A stretch of DNA of 13,517 bases from JAAZIN01 sp964464625 (GTDB lineage Bacteria > Bacillota > Dethiobacteria > DTU022): the NCBI GenBank assembly GCA_964464625.1, contig CAYXKD010000051.1:1-13517 (forward strand), in the 5' to 3' direction. The notes beneath the pieces were generated by a model that saw only the letters and a list, made by a program, of their open reading frames with translations, did not search any database and had not been told where the DNA came from. Within the stretch, counting starts at the first letter, position 1. Each line of letters opens with the position of its first letter. Of this stretch, positions 5,419 through 13,488 are shown in pieces. A program made the translations under genes and the position numbers.

Positions 5419-7557
5419 TTAGAAAGTGATCAGGGCATCGACAACTACAGGGCGGGAACCTTCCAGAATGATGGGGTTTAAATCTATCTCTTTGATTTCT
5501 GGATGAATCAGCAGAAGATCTCCCACTTTCTGAAGAATCGAGGTCAGGGCTTCGCGATCTGCAGCGGGCATCCCCCGAAATTCGCCCAGCAAATCTTTTG
5601 CCCTGATTCCATCAAGCATCTCCATCGCCTCTTTTCGGCTAAGCGGTGCCAGCCGGAAAAGAGTATCGCGCAACACCTCGGTAAAGATTCCACCCAGGCC
5701 AAACATGACGCAGGACCCAAAACCGGGATGCCGAAGAGCCCCTGCCACGAGTTCGCGATCACCACTCACCATTCGCGCCACCAGCACCGGAATCTCCTCC
5801 CCCGCCGCTTCCCAAATCTCTTCAAAAGAGCGGCGCACTGCCGCCTCCTCTTTCAGATTTAGATGGATTAGCCCCTTGCCGGTTTTGTGGGCGATCTCTT
5901 CGGAGCAACCTTTAAGAACCACGGGATAGCCCAGGCTTCTTGCTCCAGCTGCCGCTTCCGCCGCCGAAAAAACCAGCTTTTCAGCAGAAGTGGGAATGCC
6001 GTAAGCGGCGAGCACTCTTTTAGAAGAGAACTCGTCAAGCATGCCTGCTCCCCTTTTTTGCGCCTCAGCGATCACTTCGGTTGCTTCTGATTCTGCCTGC
6101 GGCAATATTGGCCGCCCTTCAAGATTGCGCTGGCGGATCTGTCTATACTTCCAGAGCGCCACCATTGCCCGGGCTGTTTTTTCGGGAGAATCGTAAACAG
6201 GAATACCCCGTTTCCTGTATGCAGCTGTGTAATCATCCCGCTCGTCAAAAAACGAAGAGACCAGAAAAGGAAAATCATATTTTTTAGGCAGCTCCATGGC
6301 GGCGCTGAGATCGTCACGGAACGTCGCCAGGAATTCTTCGCGGGAAAGACCGAACAAATCCCCTGCATGGGTGTAGATCTGGTTCATAAAACCGGTACCC
6401 ATAGCCCCGTGCAGGACAATACCATCTACTTCACCGCTATTTATAATCATTTCGGGAATGGTCACGCTGATCATCTGGGCATCGAGAAAAAAAGTCAGAT
6501 CAACAGGGTTGGCCCGGGCGCCGTGCGGAGGAATATGCGGCCGGATCTGCTCCTGAAGCTGCTCTGAGAAGATGGGCACTTCCAGACCACCTGCATTACA
6601 GGCGTCGGACATGGCTGTGCCCGGGCCGCCAGAATTTGTGATCACGCCGATCCTCTTCCCCTTAAGCGGAGGCTGGGTTGCAAGAGCCCAGCCCTGCCCG
6701 TAAAGATCTTCCACAGAATAGACCCTGATAATACCAGCCTGCTGCAAAAGCCCGTCGTATAGATGATCGGGCCCGGCCATGGCACCGGTATGGCTTGAAC
6801 CGGCACGTGCCCCTGCAACGGTACCACCCACATACTGAGCCAGAACAGGTTTGTGCGGCGTGATTTCCTGGGCAATTCGCAGAAAAGCCTCCGGATCCTT
6901 GAGCCCTTCGATATAAAGTGCGATGGCCTTTGTCTGATCATCTTCCCCAAGGTAAGCCAGGGCGTCATTTATATTGATATCGGCCTCGTTACCGAGGCTA
7001 ATGGCTTTGCTGAAGCGGATCCCCCTTTTTTTCAGATAGGGAAACGTCTGGGTAACATAAGTGCCGCTTTGCGAGGCCATCCCCAGAAGTCCCGGCGGAT
7101 CTTGCATAGGCATAACCGTAATGTTAAGAGAGATGGCGCTGTTGAGCAGGCCGATACAGTTGGGACCTATAAAGCGGATTCCATAACGGCGGGCTATCTC
7201 TTTTAGCTGAACCTCCCGTTCCAATCCAGCACTCCCCGTTTCCCGGAAACCGGCAGTAATCACCACCGCCCTCTTGGTACCAATTTTTCCGAATTGTTCC
7301 ACCAGATCCAGCACCTGATCTGTGGGCACTATAAATATAGCCAGATCGGGCGTTTCGGGCAAATCCATTACCGATGGATAAGCTTTGTGTCCCAGGACTG
7401 TCTTATCCGATGGGTGGATGGGAAAAAATTTTCCACGGTATCCATCCTTGACTATGCTTAAAGCCTGGATTGCCCCCATTTTCGTAGGGTTGTTTCCCGC
7501 GCCAACCGTAGCAATAGAACGCGGATCCATCAAAATTTTGAGCGGATTTTCCTTCAC
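5419..7557 (-). CDS. ADP-forming acetate/acyl-CoA ligase, fused alpha and beta subunits
   Basis: Interconverts acyl-CoA + ADP + Pi and acid + ATP + CoA, normally giving ATP at the end of fermentation. Seen (712 aa): CoA-binding Rossmann domain (about 5-140; AGNNPTKMG, FPIHP, GFRETG, GPNCIGLLN); succinyl-CoA-ligase-like domain (about 150-290) with the phospho-histidine motif GSSHTGAMAGP, H256; an inter-domain CoA-ligase region (about 300-470; NSGGPGTAMSDAC); and a C-terminal ATP-grasp domain (about 490-712; GYPVVLKGCSEEIAHKTG, MFGLGGIFTEVLRD, EIDLNPIIL). This is the single-chain order. No GNAT domain is attached, unlike Pat-type proteins. Start: GTG at 7557 with AGGAGG at 7-nt spacing, a better start than any ATG. 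It stands alone between dinB and the SRAP operon. The acyl substrate (acetate, propionate, branched or aromatic acids) cannot be told from sequence. Confidence 0.93.
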   Translation of the reverse strand: MKENPLKILMDPRSIATVGAGNNPTKMGAIQALSIVKDGYRGKFFPIHPSDKTVLGHKAYPSVMDLPETPDLAIFIVPTDQVLDLVEQFGKIGTKRAVVITAGFRETGSAGLEREVQLKEIARRYGIRFIGPNCIGLLNSAISLNITVMPMQDPPGLLGMASQSGTYVTQTFPYLKKRGIRFSKAISLGNEADININDALAYLGEDDQTKAIALYIEGLKDPEAFLRIAQEITPHKPVLAQYVGGTVAGARAGSSHTGAMAGPDHLYDGLLQQAGIIRVYSVEDLYGQGWALATQPPLKGKRIGVITNSGGPGTAMSDACNAGGLEVPIFSEQLQEQIRPHIPPHGARANPVDLTFFLDAQMISVTIPEMIINSGEVDGIVLHGAMGTGFMNQIYTHAGDLFGLSREEFLATFRDDLSAAMELPKKYDFPFLVSSFFDERDDYTAAYRKRGIPVYDSPEKTARAMVALWKYRQIRQRNLEGRPILPQAESEATEVIAEAQKRGAGMLDEFSSKRVLAAYGIPTSAEKLVFSAAEAAAGARSLGYPVVLKGCSEEIAHKTGKGLIHLNLKEEAAVRRSFEEIWEAAGEEIPVLVARMVSGDRELVAGALRHPGFGSCVMFGLGGIFTEVLRDTLFRLAPLSRKEAMEMLDGIRAKDLLGEFRGMPAADREALTSILQKVGDLLLIHPEIKEIDLNPIILEGSRPVVVDALITF

Positions 7558-7607
7558 AGCTCTGCCTCCTGTCTTTAAAAACCATTGCTGCCCTTCATGA
7601 AGAAATG

Positions 7608-7622
7608 TCGAGGTTCCCTCGA
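7608..7622. repeat. Short palindrome in the leader of the acyl-CoA ligase gene
   Basis: TCGAGG and CCTCGA arms (6 bp) around a 3-nt loop, within the predicted 5' leader of the ligase gene and just downstream of its candidate promoter. On the minus strand a T6 run precedes rather than follows it, so it is not a terminator for that direction. It could be an operator or an mRNA-stabilising hairpin. Confidence 0.35.
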
Positions 7623-7632
7623 TAAAAAATTA

Positions 7633-7661
7633 ACAATAGTCTGCATAATATTAAATTTCAA
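7633..7661 (-). promoter_or_regulatory. Candidate promoter of the acyl-CoA ligase gene
   Basis: Minus-strand -35 TTGAAA (7656-7661, 5 of 6 consensus), 17-bp spacer and -10 TATTGT (7633-7638, 4 of 6), about 75 bp upstream of the GTG start. The 289-bp gap between this gene and dinB is otherwise AT-rich and shows no convincing gene. The repeated ATGCATGA octamer there (about 7667 and 7714) has no known meaning. Confidence 0.42.
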
Positions 7662-7846
7662 GTTAAATGCATGAAATCCTGCCTCAAATTCAATAAGTTC
7701 CGTTTAAATCTCTATGCATGATATAATACAACTACAATCCACAAAAACCCTGCCCTATATTCGTGGAAAAACAAATAGTGCGCACAGATATTGTGTAATT
7801 AAACCGGTGGTGTATGATCCTGCACTCCCCGGAATTGGCATTAACC

Positions 7847-9031
7847 CTATCTCTTGTTCCCATTTTTTTTATGTGGGCTCTTGAGCAGGCTCCGGGCCCG
7901 GTAAACAACGGCGGATCCATACTTTTCACGGAGCCGGTCCCGCACCAGCTCCAGATTTACCTTTTTCTTTTCACTGTAAGAGCTATCAAATAGCGTGAGC
8001 TGCTCTCCTGAACCAAGGCCTGAAACACGCACCCCAACGAGTCTCCAGGGGGGGCGGCCCTTGTGACCGGTGAAGAGTTCCTCCGCAGTACGGTAGATTG
8101 CCAGGTCGCTGTCTGTCGGAACGGACAGAGTCCGGTCGCGGGTGATGGTACTAAAATCAGAAAACCTCAACTTCAGGGATACTGTCCGGGCAAGCAGCCC
8201 ATTCAATCTCAAGCGATAAGCCAGATTTTCTGCCTGAGCCATCAGAACTGCCCTGATGACCTCTTCATCGTCTATATCCACCGAAAAAGTCTTCTCCTCA
8301 GAAAAAGATTTTGCCAGGCGGAAAGTCTCCAGGGGGCGATCATCAATACCGCAGGCACTGCGCTTCAATACCAGGCCGCTGTTACCCAAATGCTTTTGCA
8401 GCACTCCGGCAGGCGCTGCAGCCAGCTGCCCTATGGTAACGATCCCGATCCTCTCCAACTTCTGCACTGAAACCGGCCCCAGGCCGGGCAGCATTTTCAG
8501 ATCGAGGTGCCAGAGCACTTCAGACACATCCACCGGCCAGAGCGGCCCCACCCTGTTGGGTTTGGCCATCTCCGAAGCTATCTTGGCTAGAAGTTTATTT
8601 TTGGAGACACCGATTGTGAGAGGCAGTTCCAGCTCTTCCCAAACAGCCCGGTGAATCCTCTCTGCCACCGCAAGCCCCTTTCCCACAGGCAGGGCCAGAT
8701 AGGCTTCATCAATGGAGACAATCTCCATTTCCGGAGTAAAACGTCCGTAGATTGCAAAAACCTCTTCTGAAACACGGCGGTAACGGGCCATGTCATGCGG
8801 CAAGAAAACAGCCCCCGGGCAGAGTTTAAGCGCTTCCGCCGAAGGCATGGCTGAATGGATGCCGAATTTACGCGCTTCGTACGAAGAGGTGGAGACGACG
8901 CCGCGGGTTTTGGGGCTGCCGCCGACGATAACAGGCCGGCCCCTGTATTCGGGGTGATCGCGCTGCTCCACGGAAGCATAAAAGGCATCAAGATCACAAA
9001 GTAAAATATCCGGACCGTAATCTCCCTTCAT
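7847..9031 (-). CDS. dinB: DNA polymerase IV, Y-family translesion polymerase
   Basis: Error-prone, low-processivity polymerase that copies past damaged template bases. Seen (394 aa): palm/finger start ILLCDLDAFYASVEQ with metal ligand D13 and Tyr18 at the sugar steric-gate position (Tyr as in Dpo4, Phe in E. coli Pol IV); YEARKFGIHSAMPS; catalytic SIDEAYL with D108 and E109; GVSKNKLLAKIASEMAKPN; helix-hairpin-helix LPGLGPVSVQKLERIGI (181-197); little-finger domain from about 240; and a beta-clamp motif QLTLF (344-348). The clamp motif is followed by about 45 more residues (KKKVNLELVRDRLREKYG), a C-terminal extension found in many Firmicute DinB proteins. Start: ATG at 9031 with AAAGGAG, at a rather long 12-nt spacing. 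It is divergent from the flavoenzyme gene, and no GAAC-N4-GTTC SOS box is visible upstream. It shares the strand with the SRAP-SprT pair, but the ligase gene lies between. Confidence 0.95.
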   Translation of the reverse strand: MKGDYGPDILLCDLDAFYASVEQRDHPEYRGRPVIVGGSPKTRGVVSTSSYEARKFGIHSAMPSAEALKLCPGAVFLPHDMARYRRVSEEVFAIYGRFTPEMEIVSIDEAYLALPVGKGLAVAERIHRAVWEELELPLTIGVSKNKLLAKIASEMAKPNRVGPLWPVDVSEVLWHLDLKMLPGLGPVSVQKLERIGIVTIGQLAAAPAGVLQKHLGNSGLVLKRSACGIDDRPLETFRLAKSFSEEKTFSVDIDDEEVIRAVLMAQAENLAYRLRLNGLLARTVSLKLRFSDFSTITRDRTLSVPTDSDLAIYRTAEELFTGHKGRPPWRLVGVRVSGLGSGEQLTLFDSSYSEKKKVNLELVRDRLREKYGSAVVYRARSLLKSPHKKNGNKR

Positions 9032-9142
9032 TATAAGCAGACACTCCTTTACTTCCGCTGCGGGTACAATTCTTTACCGGCATCGTTCAACCCTGCACTC
9101 CAACAGCGATTGCAAAAAAGGCTTTTAAATTATTTTGAAGAA

Positions 9143-9152
9143 ATAGATCTAT
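9143..9152. promoter_or_regulatory. Palindrome ATAGATCTAT in the divergent dinB / flavoenzyme intergenic region
   Basis: A perfect 10-bp palindrome lies 38 bp upstream of the flavoenzyme start, in an AT-rich stretch where promoters for both divergent genes are expected. No clean -35/-10 pair can be assigned in either direction. It might be an operator, but at this length chance is a real alternative. Confidence 0.2.
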
Positions 9153-9177
9153 CAATTAAATATGTACTATGATAAAA

Positions 9178-9185
9178 GAGGTGAT
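9178..9185 (+). promoter_or_regulatory. Ribosome binding site fixing the flavoenzyme start at 9190
   Basis: GAGGTGAT matches the anti-SD and its GAGG core lies 8 nt before ATG 9190. The upstream in-frame ATG at 9169 would place this SD inside the coding sequence and has no SD of its own. Confidence 0.85.
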
Positions 9186-9189
9186 TTGT

Positions 9190-11208
9190 ATGCTTTTTGA
9201 ACCTATCCAGGTTGGAAGCCTGGACTTGAAAAACCGGATCTGTATGCCTGCTCTGCATCATAATTACTCGCCCGAGGGATTCGTCACTGAGAAGCTTATA
9301 GGCTATTATAAAACAAGGGCTAGCGGCGGAGCCGCCTTGATCATCGTGGGAGGCTGCAGTATTGACCATGCCGGCGGAGGACCGCTGATGATTAGACTAA
9401 ACAATGATAAATATATTCCGGGGTTACAGCGGCTTACCGGAGCGATCAGAGGCGCCGGTGCAAAAGTAGCGGCTCAACTTTATCAGGCAGGCGGTTACGC
9501 CTACAAAGCTTTTACCGAGGAGCAACCCTTTGCTCCTTCGGCGATCCCTTCAAAGCTGACCCGTGAACTCCCCCGCGAGATGACATTACAGGATATAGAG
9601 AGTACCATTGAGAGCTTCGCTGCAGCAGCGCAGCGAGCGAAAGAAGCCGGTTTCGATGCCGTGGAGGTAATTGCCAGCGCCGGCTATCTCATCTGCCAGT
9701 TCCTTTCCCCCTTAACCAATCTTAGAAACGACGATTACGGCGGTTCTTTTGCAAACAGATGCCGCTTCGGCCTGGAAGTGGTCGAGCAGATAAGGGAGCG
9801 CGTCGGAAAGGACTTCACCATCCTGGTCAGGCTTTCAGGACACGACTTTGTGCCGGGCGGCAACACCAACAGCGAAGCGGTTCGCTTTGCAGCAGCGCTG
9901 GAAACTGCCGGTGCTGATTGCTTCAATGTCACCGGGGGCTGGCACGAATCGCGCGTCCCCCAGATCACCGGCCATCTTCCCCGGGGCGCCTTTGCTTACC
10001 TGGCCCGGGGAGTGAAAGAGAATGTCAGTGTTCCCGTAATCGCCTCGAACCGGATCAATGACCCCAATGTGGCGGAGAAGATCATTATCGAGGGCAGCGC
10101 CGACCTTGTCTGCATGGGCCGTGCTCTCATTGCCGATCCTTATCTGCCGCATAAAGCAGTCAGCGGCAGCGAAAAATCCATCCGCCGTTGCATTGCTTGC
10201 AACCAGGGCTGCCTTGATGCTGTCTTCACTCTCCAGGAGGTGTATTGCACGGTGAACCCCCTGGCAGGGCAGGAAAGTGCTATTGAAATTACTCCAGCCC
10301 GAAAGCCTAAGAAAGTGCTGGTCATAGGTGGCGGACCGGCAGGCCTGGAGGCGGCTCGCCTGTCGGCGCGGCGGGGACATCAGGTAACCCTCTGGGAAAA
10401 GCTGTCCCGCACGGGCGGCCAACTGCATTACGCCGCACGCCCGCCTGGAAAGGAAGAATTCATCACCCTGCTCGATTATTACCGGCATGAGCTCTCTGAT
10501 GCGGGTGTGGATGTAGTGTTAAACTGCACTGCCACGGAAAAAAATATCCTTGAATTTGGCGCCGATGCTGTAATTGTCGCTACGGGAGCTCTCCCGGCAC
10601 CAGCACCTTTTCCTGTCGAAAGCGATGCTCAGGATAATGTTGTCACCGCCTGGGATCTTTTACAGGGGTCAGTTCAACCCGGCAGGAGGGTTGTCATCGC
10701 CGGAGGTGGTTCGGTGGGCTGCGAAACAGCACTGACCATCGCCTCCATGGGAACTCTTAGTGCAGAGGTTTTAAAATTCTTGATGGTATATGAAGCTGAG
10801 GCACCGGAAACATTGCTTCAGCTGCTGAACCGCGGTAACAGAGAGGTAACCATTGTCGAGATGCTGCCAAAGATCGCCCGTGACATGGGGGTCACCACTC
10901 GCTGGATCATGCTGGATAATTTGCAGCGCCTGGGGGTCAATGTGATTACGGAGGCAATGATCAAAAAGGTTACCCGGGAAGGTGTGCTCATCAGCAAGGA
11001 AGTCGGGGACAACGGAGGTGCGGCGGAAACAATTCTTCTTTCCGCAGACACCGTGGTCCTGGCTACTGGCGCCACAGCAAACAGCGACATCTATACCCGA
11101 CTCAAGGGAAAAATTGAACATCTCTACCTTATTGGCGATGCCGCAGCCCCACGCAAACTTACCGAGGCGCTCCAGGAGGGCTTTGCCACCGGCCTGAAAT
11201 TGGAATAA
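9190..11208 (+). CDS. FadH-like 2,4-dienoyl-CoA reductase / enoate reductase family flavoenzyme (FMN, 4Fe-4S, FAD)
   Basis: Predicted NAD(P)H-dependent reductase of an activated C=C bond, cytoplasmic. Seen (672 aa, about the length of E. coli FadH): an Old-Yellow-Enzyme TIM barrel (about 1-330) from FEPIQVGSLDLKNRICMPA, with YGGSFANR, WHESRVPQI and SNRINDP; cluster cysteines C334, C337, C341 and C353; a dinucleotide-binding fold at VLVIGGGPAGLEAAR (about 377-390) and a second at VVIAGGGSVGCE (about 501-512); and a closing LIGDAAAPRKLTEALQEG. Y166 and H252 fall exactly where FadH has its catalytic Tyr and His, and the segment GYL…QFLSPLTN is conserved. A block at about 518-549 interrupts the second nucleotide-binding fold relative to FadH and resembles the longer clostridial enoate-reductase-like enzymes. 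The natural substrate (dienoyl-CoA, enoate or other) is not decidable. It is a single-gene unit, divergent from dinB and convergent with the CoA-transferase. Confidence 0.88.
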   Translation: MLFEPIQVGSLDLKNRICMPALHHNYSPEGFVTEKLIGYYKTRASGGAALIIVGGCSIDHAGGGPLMIRLNNDKYIPGLQRLTGAIRGAGAKVAAQLYQAGGYAYKAFTEEQPFAPSAIPSKLTRELPREMTLQDIESTIESFAAAAQRAKEAGFDAVEVIASAGYLICQFLSPLTNLRNDDYGGSFANRCRFGLEVVEQIRERVGKDFTILVRLSGHDFVPGGNTNSEAVRFAAALETAGADCFNVTGGWHESRVPQITGHLPRGAFAYLARGVKENVSVPVIASNRINDPNVAEKIIIEGSADLVCMGRALIADPYLPHKAVSGSEKSIRRCIACNQGCLDAVFTLQEVYCTVNPLAGQESAIEITPARKPKKVLVIGGGPAGLEAARLSARRGHQVTLWEKLSRTGGQLHYAARPPGKEEFITLLDYYRHELSDAGVDVVLNCTATEKNILEFGADAVIVATGALPAPAPFPVESDAQDNVVTAWDLLQGSVQPGRRVVIAGGGSVGCETALTIASMGTLSAEVLKFLMVYEAEAPETLLQLLNRGNREVTIVEMLPKIARDMGVTTRWIMLDNLQRLGVNVITEAMIKKVTREGVLISKEVGDNGGAAETILLSADTVVLATGATANSDIYTRLKGKIEHLYLIGDAAAPRKLTEALQEGFATGLKLE

Positions 11209-11270
11209 CCAGGGAAGGAAGTGGCGCAGGGGCGATTTCCCCGTCACGAAGGATAAAGGAGTTTAATAAT

Positions 11271-11301
11271 GGGGACAGGTTAATCTTACAGATCTGTCCC
11301 C
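11271..11301. repeat. GGGGACAG…CTGTCCCC palindrome, REP-like, between convergent genes
   Basis: Outer arms GGGGACAG (11271-11278) and CTGTCCCC (11294-11301) are perfectly complementary. Inside them, ATCT and AGAT pair around TAC, leaving a 4-nt bulge on one side. It lies in the 129-bp gap between convergent genes. No proper U-run follows on either strand, so it is a weak terminator at best. GGGGACAG-type palindromes recur between genes in many Firmicute and deltaproteobacterial genomes, often linked to REP-associated (Y1) transposases. That link is from general knowledge, as no transposase is in this window. Confidence 0.6.
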
Positions 11302-11337
11302 TTACCTTGTTCAAGAACAACAGAAGGAATTTGAAAA

Positions 11338-13215
11338 TTACCCGGTCAAAAAAATCTTGATGCTGAAGATACCGCCATCCCATTTTTTCTCCGTTTTTAG
11401 GCCCAGCTTCTCAATGAGGCGCAGCACCGCCTGGTTGCCCGGTATGACATTGGCCTGGAAAATATGCAGACCTTGCTTTTGGGCAACGTAAACCAGGTAG
11501 GAGAGCATTTCAAAACCGATCCCCTTCTTTTGAAAATCATCGCGCACCACGATGGAAGCTTCGGCGGAAAGAGCACTTTCATCAATACAATACTGAGCCA
11601 CTCCGGAAATCACCTCGTAGCCCAGATATCTTTTAACCGCAAGTATAATCATCTCCCGGGTATAGTCGATGACCACGAAATTCTTCTGCAACTCTTCATG
11701 AGGCATATGGCGGCGTATAGTCAAAAACCTCTGGTAAAGACTCTTGTCAGAGAGTGCATAGAAAAAATCTTTCAGCAGCGTTTCATCACTGATTTTTACC
11801 GGCCGCAGGAACAGGCTGACTCCAGCCTTTGTAGTGCGGTGCGCCTCCAGGTGCTCGGGATATTCCCCTTTCTTCCCGGGAAAATAGGCCTGATCTTTGT
11901 AGATCAGGGATAGTTTCTTTGCCTCTTCAATGAGCCAGTAACGAAATTTGGGATGGGCGATGGCGATAAGCGACATGGCCCGCTCACGGATATTCTTGCC
12001 GTGCAGATATGCCTGGCCATATTCAGTAACAACGTACTGAATATCCCCGCGCGTCAGGGTAACTCCCGCCCCCTGCTGCAGCAGCGGAACAATACGGGAG
12101 GTGGAACCATCACGGGTGGTTGACTGCAGGGCTAGAATGGTTTTTCCTCCCGAAGCCATGGATGCACCGCGGATAAAACCTGCCTGGCCGCCGATACCGC
12201 TGTAAAAAAGCGTGCCAATGGATTCTGCAGTAGCCTGTCCTGTTAGATCAACCTCAAGCGCACTGTTGATGGCAACCATGTTTTCATGCTGGGCAATCAG
12301 CAGGGGGTTATTCGTATAATCAATCTCTTTCAGCTCTATTGTCGGATGGTCATCGATGAGCTCATAACTTGACTGTGAGCCCATGCAGTAAGAGGCAATG
12401 GTTTTGCCGCGGTTGATGGTTTTACAACTGTTGTCAACAACACCGCTTTTCATCAGCTCGAGCAGTCCGTCACCAAGAAGGTCGGTATGCACACCCAGAT
12501 GCTTCTTGTCTCGCAGCGAAGGCAGGACAGCATTGGGGACACTGCCATAACCGACCTGGATAGTGTCACCATCATCGATCATCCCGGCAACGTAGGCACC
12601 GATCTTTACAGCAATTTCCGGATCGACCTGTCCCGGAGAATACTCCAGCAGCGGCTCATCATGGGGAACCAGGTAATCGATCTCTTTAATGGGTATAAAG
12701 CTGTCACCGTGAACCCGGGGCATAAACCTGTTCACCTGTGCCACCACCAGGGCTGCATTCTCAAGCGCCGCCTTGACAATATCAACGCTGATGCCAAGGC
12801 TGACATAGCCGCGGGCATCAGGCAAAGAGGTCTGAATCAAGGCCACATCTACAGGAACCTGCCGGCGACGAAAAAGGGGGGGCAGGTCGGAAAGAAAAAT
12901 AGGCGTATAATCGGCCTTCCCCCTGTTCACCGCTTCGCGGGTATGGTGACTGATGAAAAAAGAGTTGTGCCTGAAATTATGTTTCATCTTTTCATCGGTA
13001 TAGGGAGCCACCCCCAGGGTCCAAACCTGCAAAACCTCTGCATCGAAGAAAGCCTTGGGATGAGTTTCCACATAGGCAATCATCTGACCGACAAGGTGCT
13101 GCGGTTCACCGCAACCGGTGGAGATGAAAATCCTGTCTCCGGCATGAATATTACTAAAAATATCGTCGGTGGAAATAAATTTTTCTGGATATGTCTTTTG
13201 CCATTTTTTAAGCAT
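11338..13215 (-). CDS. Acetyl-CoA hydrolase/CoA-transferase fused to a C-terminal GNAT acetyltransferase domain
   Basis: Moves CoA between an acyl-CoA and a free acid (4-hydroxybutyrate/acetate CoA-transferase family). The GNAT part probably acetylates a protein or small amine. Seen (625 aa): N-terminal CoA-transferase half with STGCGEPQHLV (32-42) and DVALIQTSLPDARGYVSLG; C-terminal half with VGYGSVPNAV (221-230), HTDLLGDG (243-250), INRGKTIASYCMGS, GIGGQAGFIRGAS (340-352) and VVTEYGQAYLHGK; then a GNAT domain from about 465, with the acetyl-CoA-binding motif VVRDDFQKKGIGFEML (556-571). Family members usually have HTE where this has HTD (D245); the Glu there forms the covalent CoA thioester in related enzymes. 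GGQxDF is also usual where this has GGQAGF (G346). Start: ATG at 13215, GAGG 8 nt upstream. It is monocistronic as far as seen and convergent with the flavoenzyme. Substrates are unknown. Confidence 0.9.
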   Translation of the reverse strand: MLKKWQKTYPEKFISTDDIFSNIHAGDRIFISTGCGEPQHLVGQMIAYVETHPKAFFDAEVLQVWTLGVAPYTDEKMKHNFRHNSFFISHHTREAVNRGKADYTPIFLSDLPPLFRRRQVPVDVALIQTSLPDARGYVSLGISVDIVKAALENAALVVAQVNRFMPRVHGDSFIPIKEIDYLVPHDEPLLEYSPGQVDPEIAVKIGAYVAGMIDDGDTIQVGYGSVPNAVLPSLRDKKHLGVHTDLLGDGLLELMKSGVVDNSCKTINRGKTIASYCMGSQSSYELIDDHPTIELKEIDYTNNPLLIAQHENMVAINSALEVDLTGQATAESIGTLFYSGIGGQAGFIRGASMASGGKTILALQSTTRDGSTSRIVPLLQQGAGVTLTRGDIQYVVTEYGQAYLHGKNIRERAMSLIAIAHPKFRYWLIEEAKKLSLIYKDQAYFPGKKGEYPEHLEAHRTTKAGVSLFLRPVKISDETLLKDFFYALSDKSLYQRFLTIRRHMPHEELQKNFVVIDYTREMIILAVKRYLGYEVISGVAQYCIDESALSAEASIVVRDDFQKKGIGFEMLSYLVYVAQKQGLHIFQANVIPGNQAVLRLIEKLGLKTEKKWDGGIFSIKIFLTG

Positions 13216-13488
13216 TTGTATCGCCTCGCTTCAAATTAAGCTACAAAGAAAACATGGATCACTATATCATCTTTTATTCTTGATCTGTCTATGATTATTC
13301 TATACCCCTTTTTAAAAACCTGCCTGGAACCTGCTGCTATTGGAAAGGGGAAAGAGATAACCATCCTTAGCTTTCACCCATGTGAGCAAAGTAAGCCACA
13401 TAACGTTTAAGCCGTTGGCAGGGAAAAATTCATGCAAGAGAGAAACAATAACTGTAGCTATCTATCAAACTTAATGGCAGGAGTGACA
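13216..13488. other. Right-hand intergenic region
   Basis: This 273-bp stretch lies between the CoA-transferase start (minus) and a possible plus-strand gene start. The CoA-transferase RBS (GAGG, 13224-13227) is at its left end, and a TATAGT that could be a minus-strand -10 lies about 45 bp upstream of that start, without a convincing -35. I see no hairpin, RNA gene or convincing coding region in the rest. Confidence 0.4.

Noticed and set aside
9169..9189. Flavoenzyme start at ATG 9169
   Set aside because: The strong SD GAGGTGAT lies inside this extension and is correctly spaced for ATG 9190.
9032..9189. LexA/SOS operator between dinB and the flavoenzyme
   Set aside because: No GAAC-N4-GTTC palindrome is present; the GAAC found near 9087 has no matching half-site.
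9835..10488. 217-codon open frame on the minus strand over the flavoenzyme
   Set aside because: It is antisense to the conserved TIM barrel and cluster region, with no recognisable motif or RBS.
11307..11320. TTGTTC AA GAACAA inverted repeat as a terminator of the CoA-transferase gene
   Set aside because: The loop of 2 nt is too small, the stem is short and AT-rich, and no U-run follows on the minus strand.
12487..13239. 250-codon open frame on the plus strand over the CoA-transferase
   Set aside because: It overlaps the full N-terminal half of a well-conserved protein in antisense and has low-quality composition.
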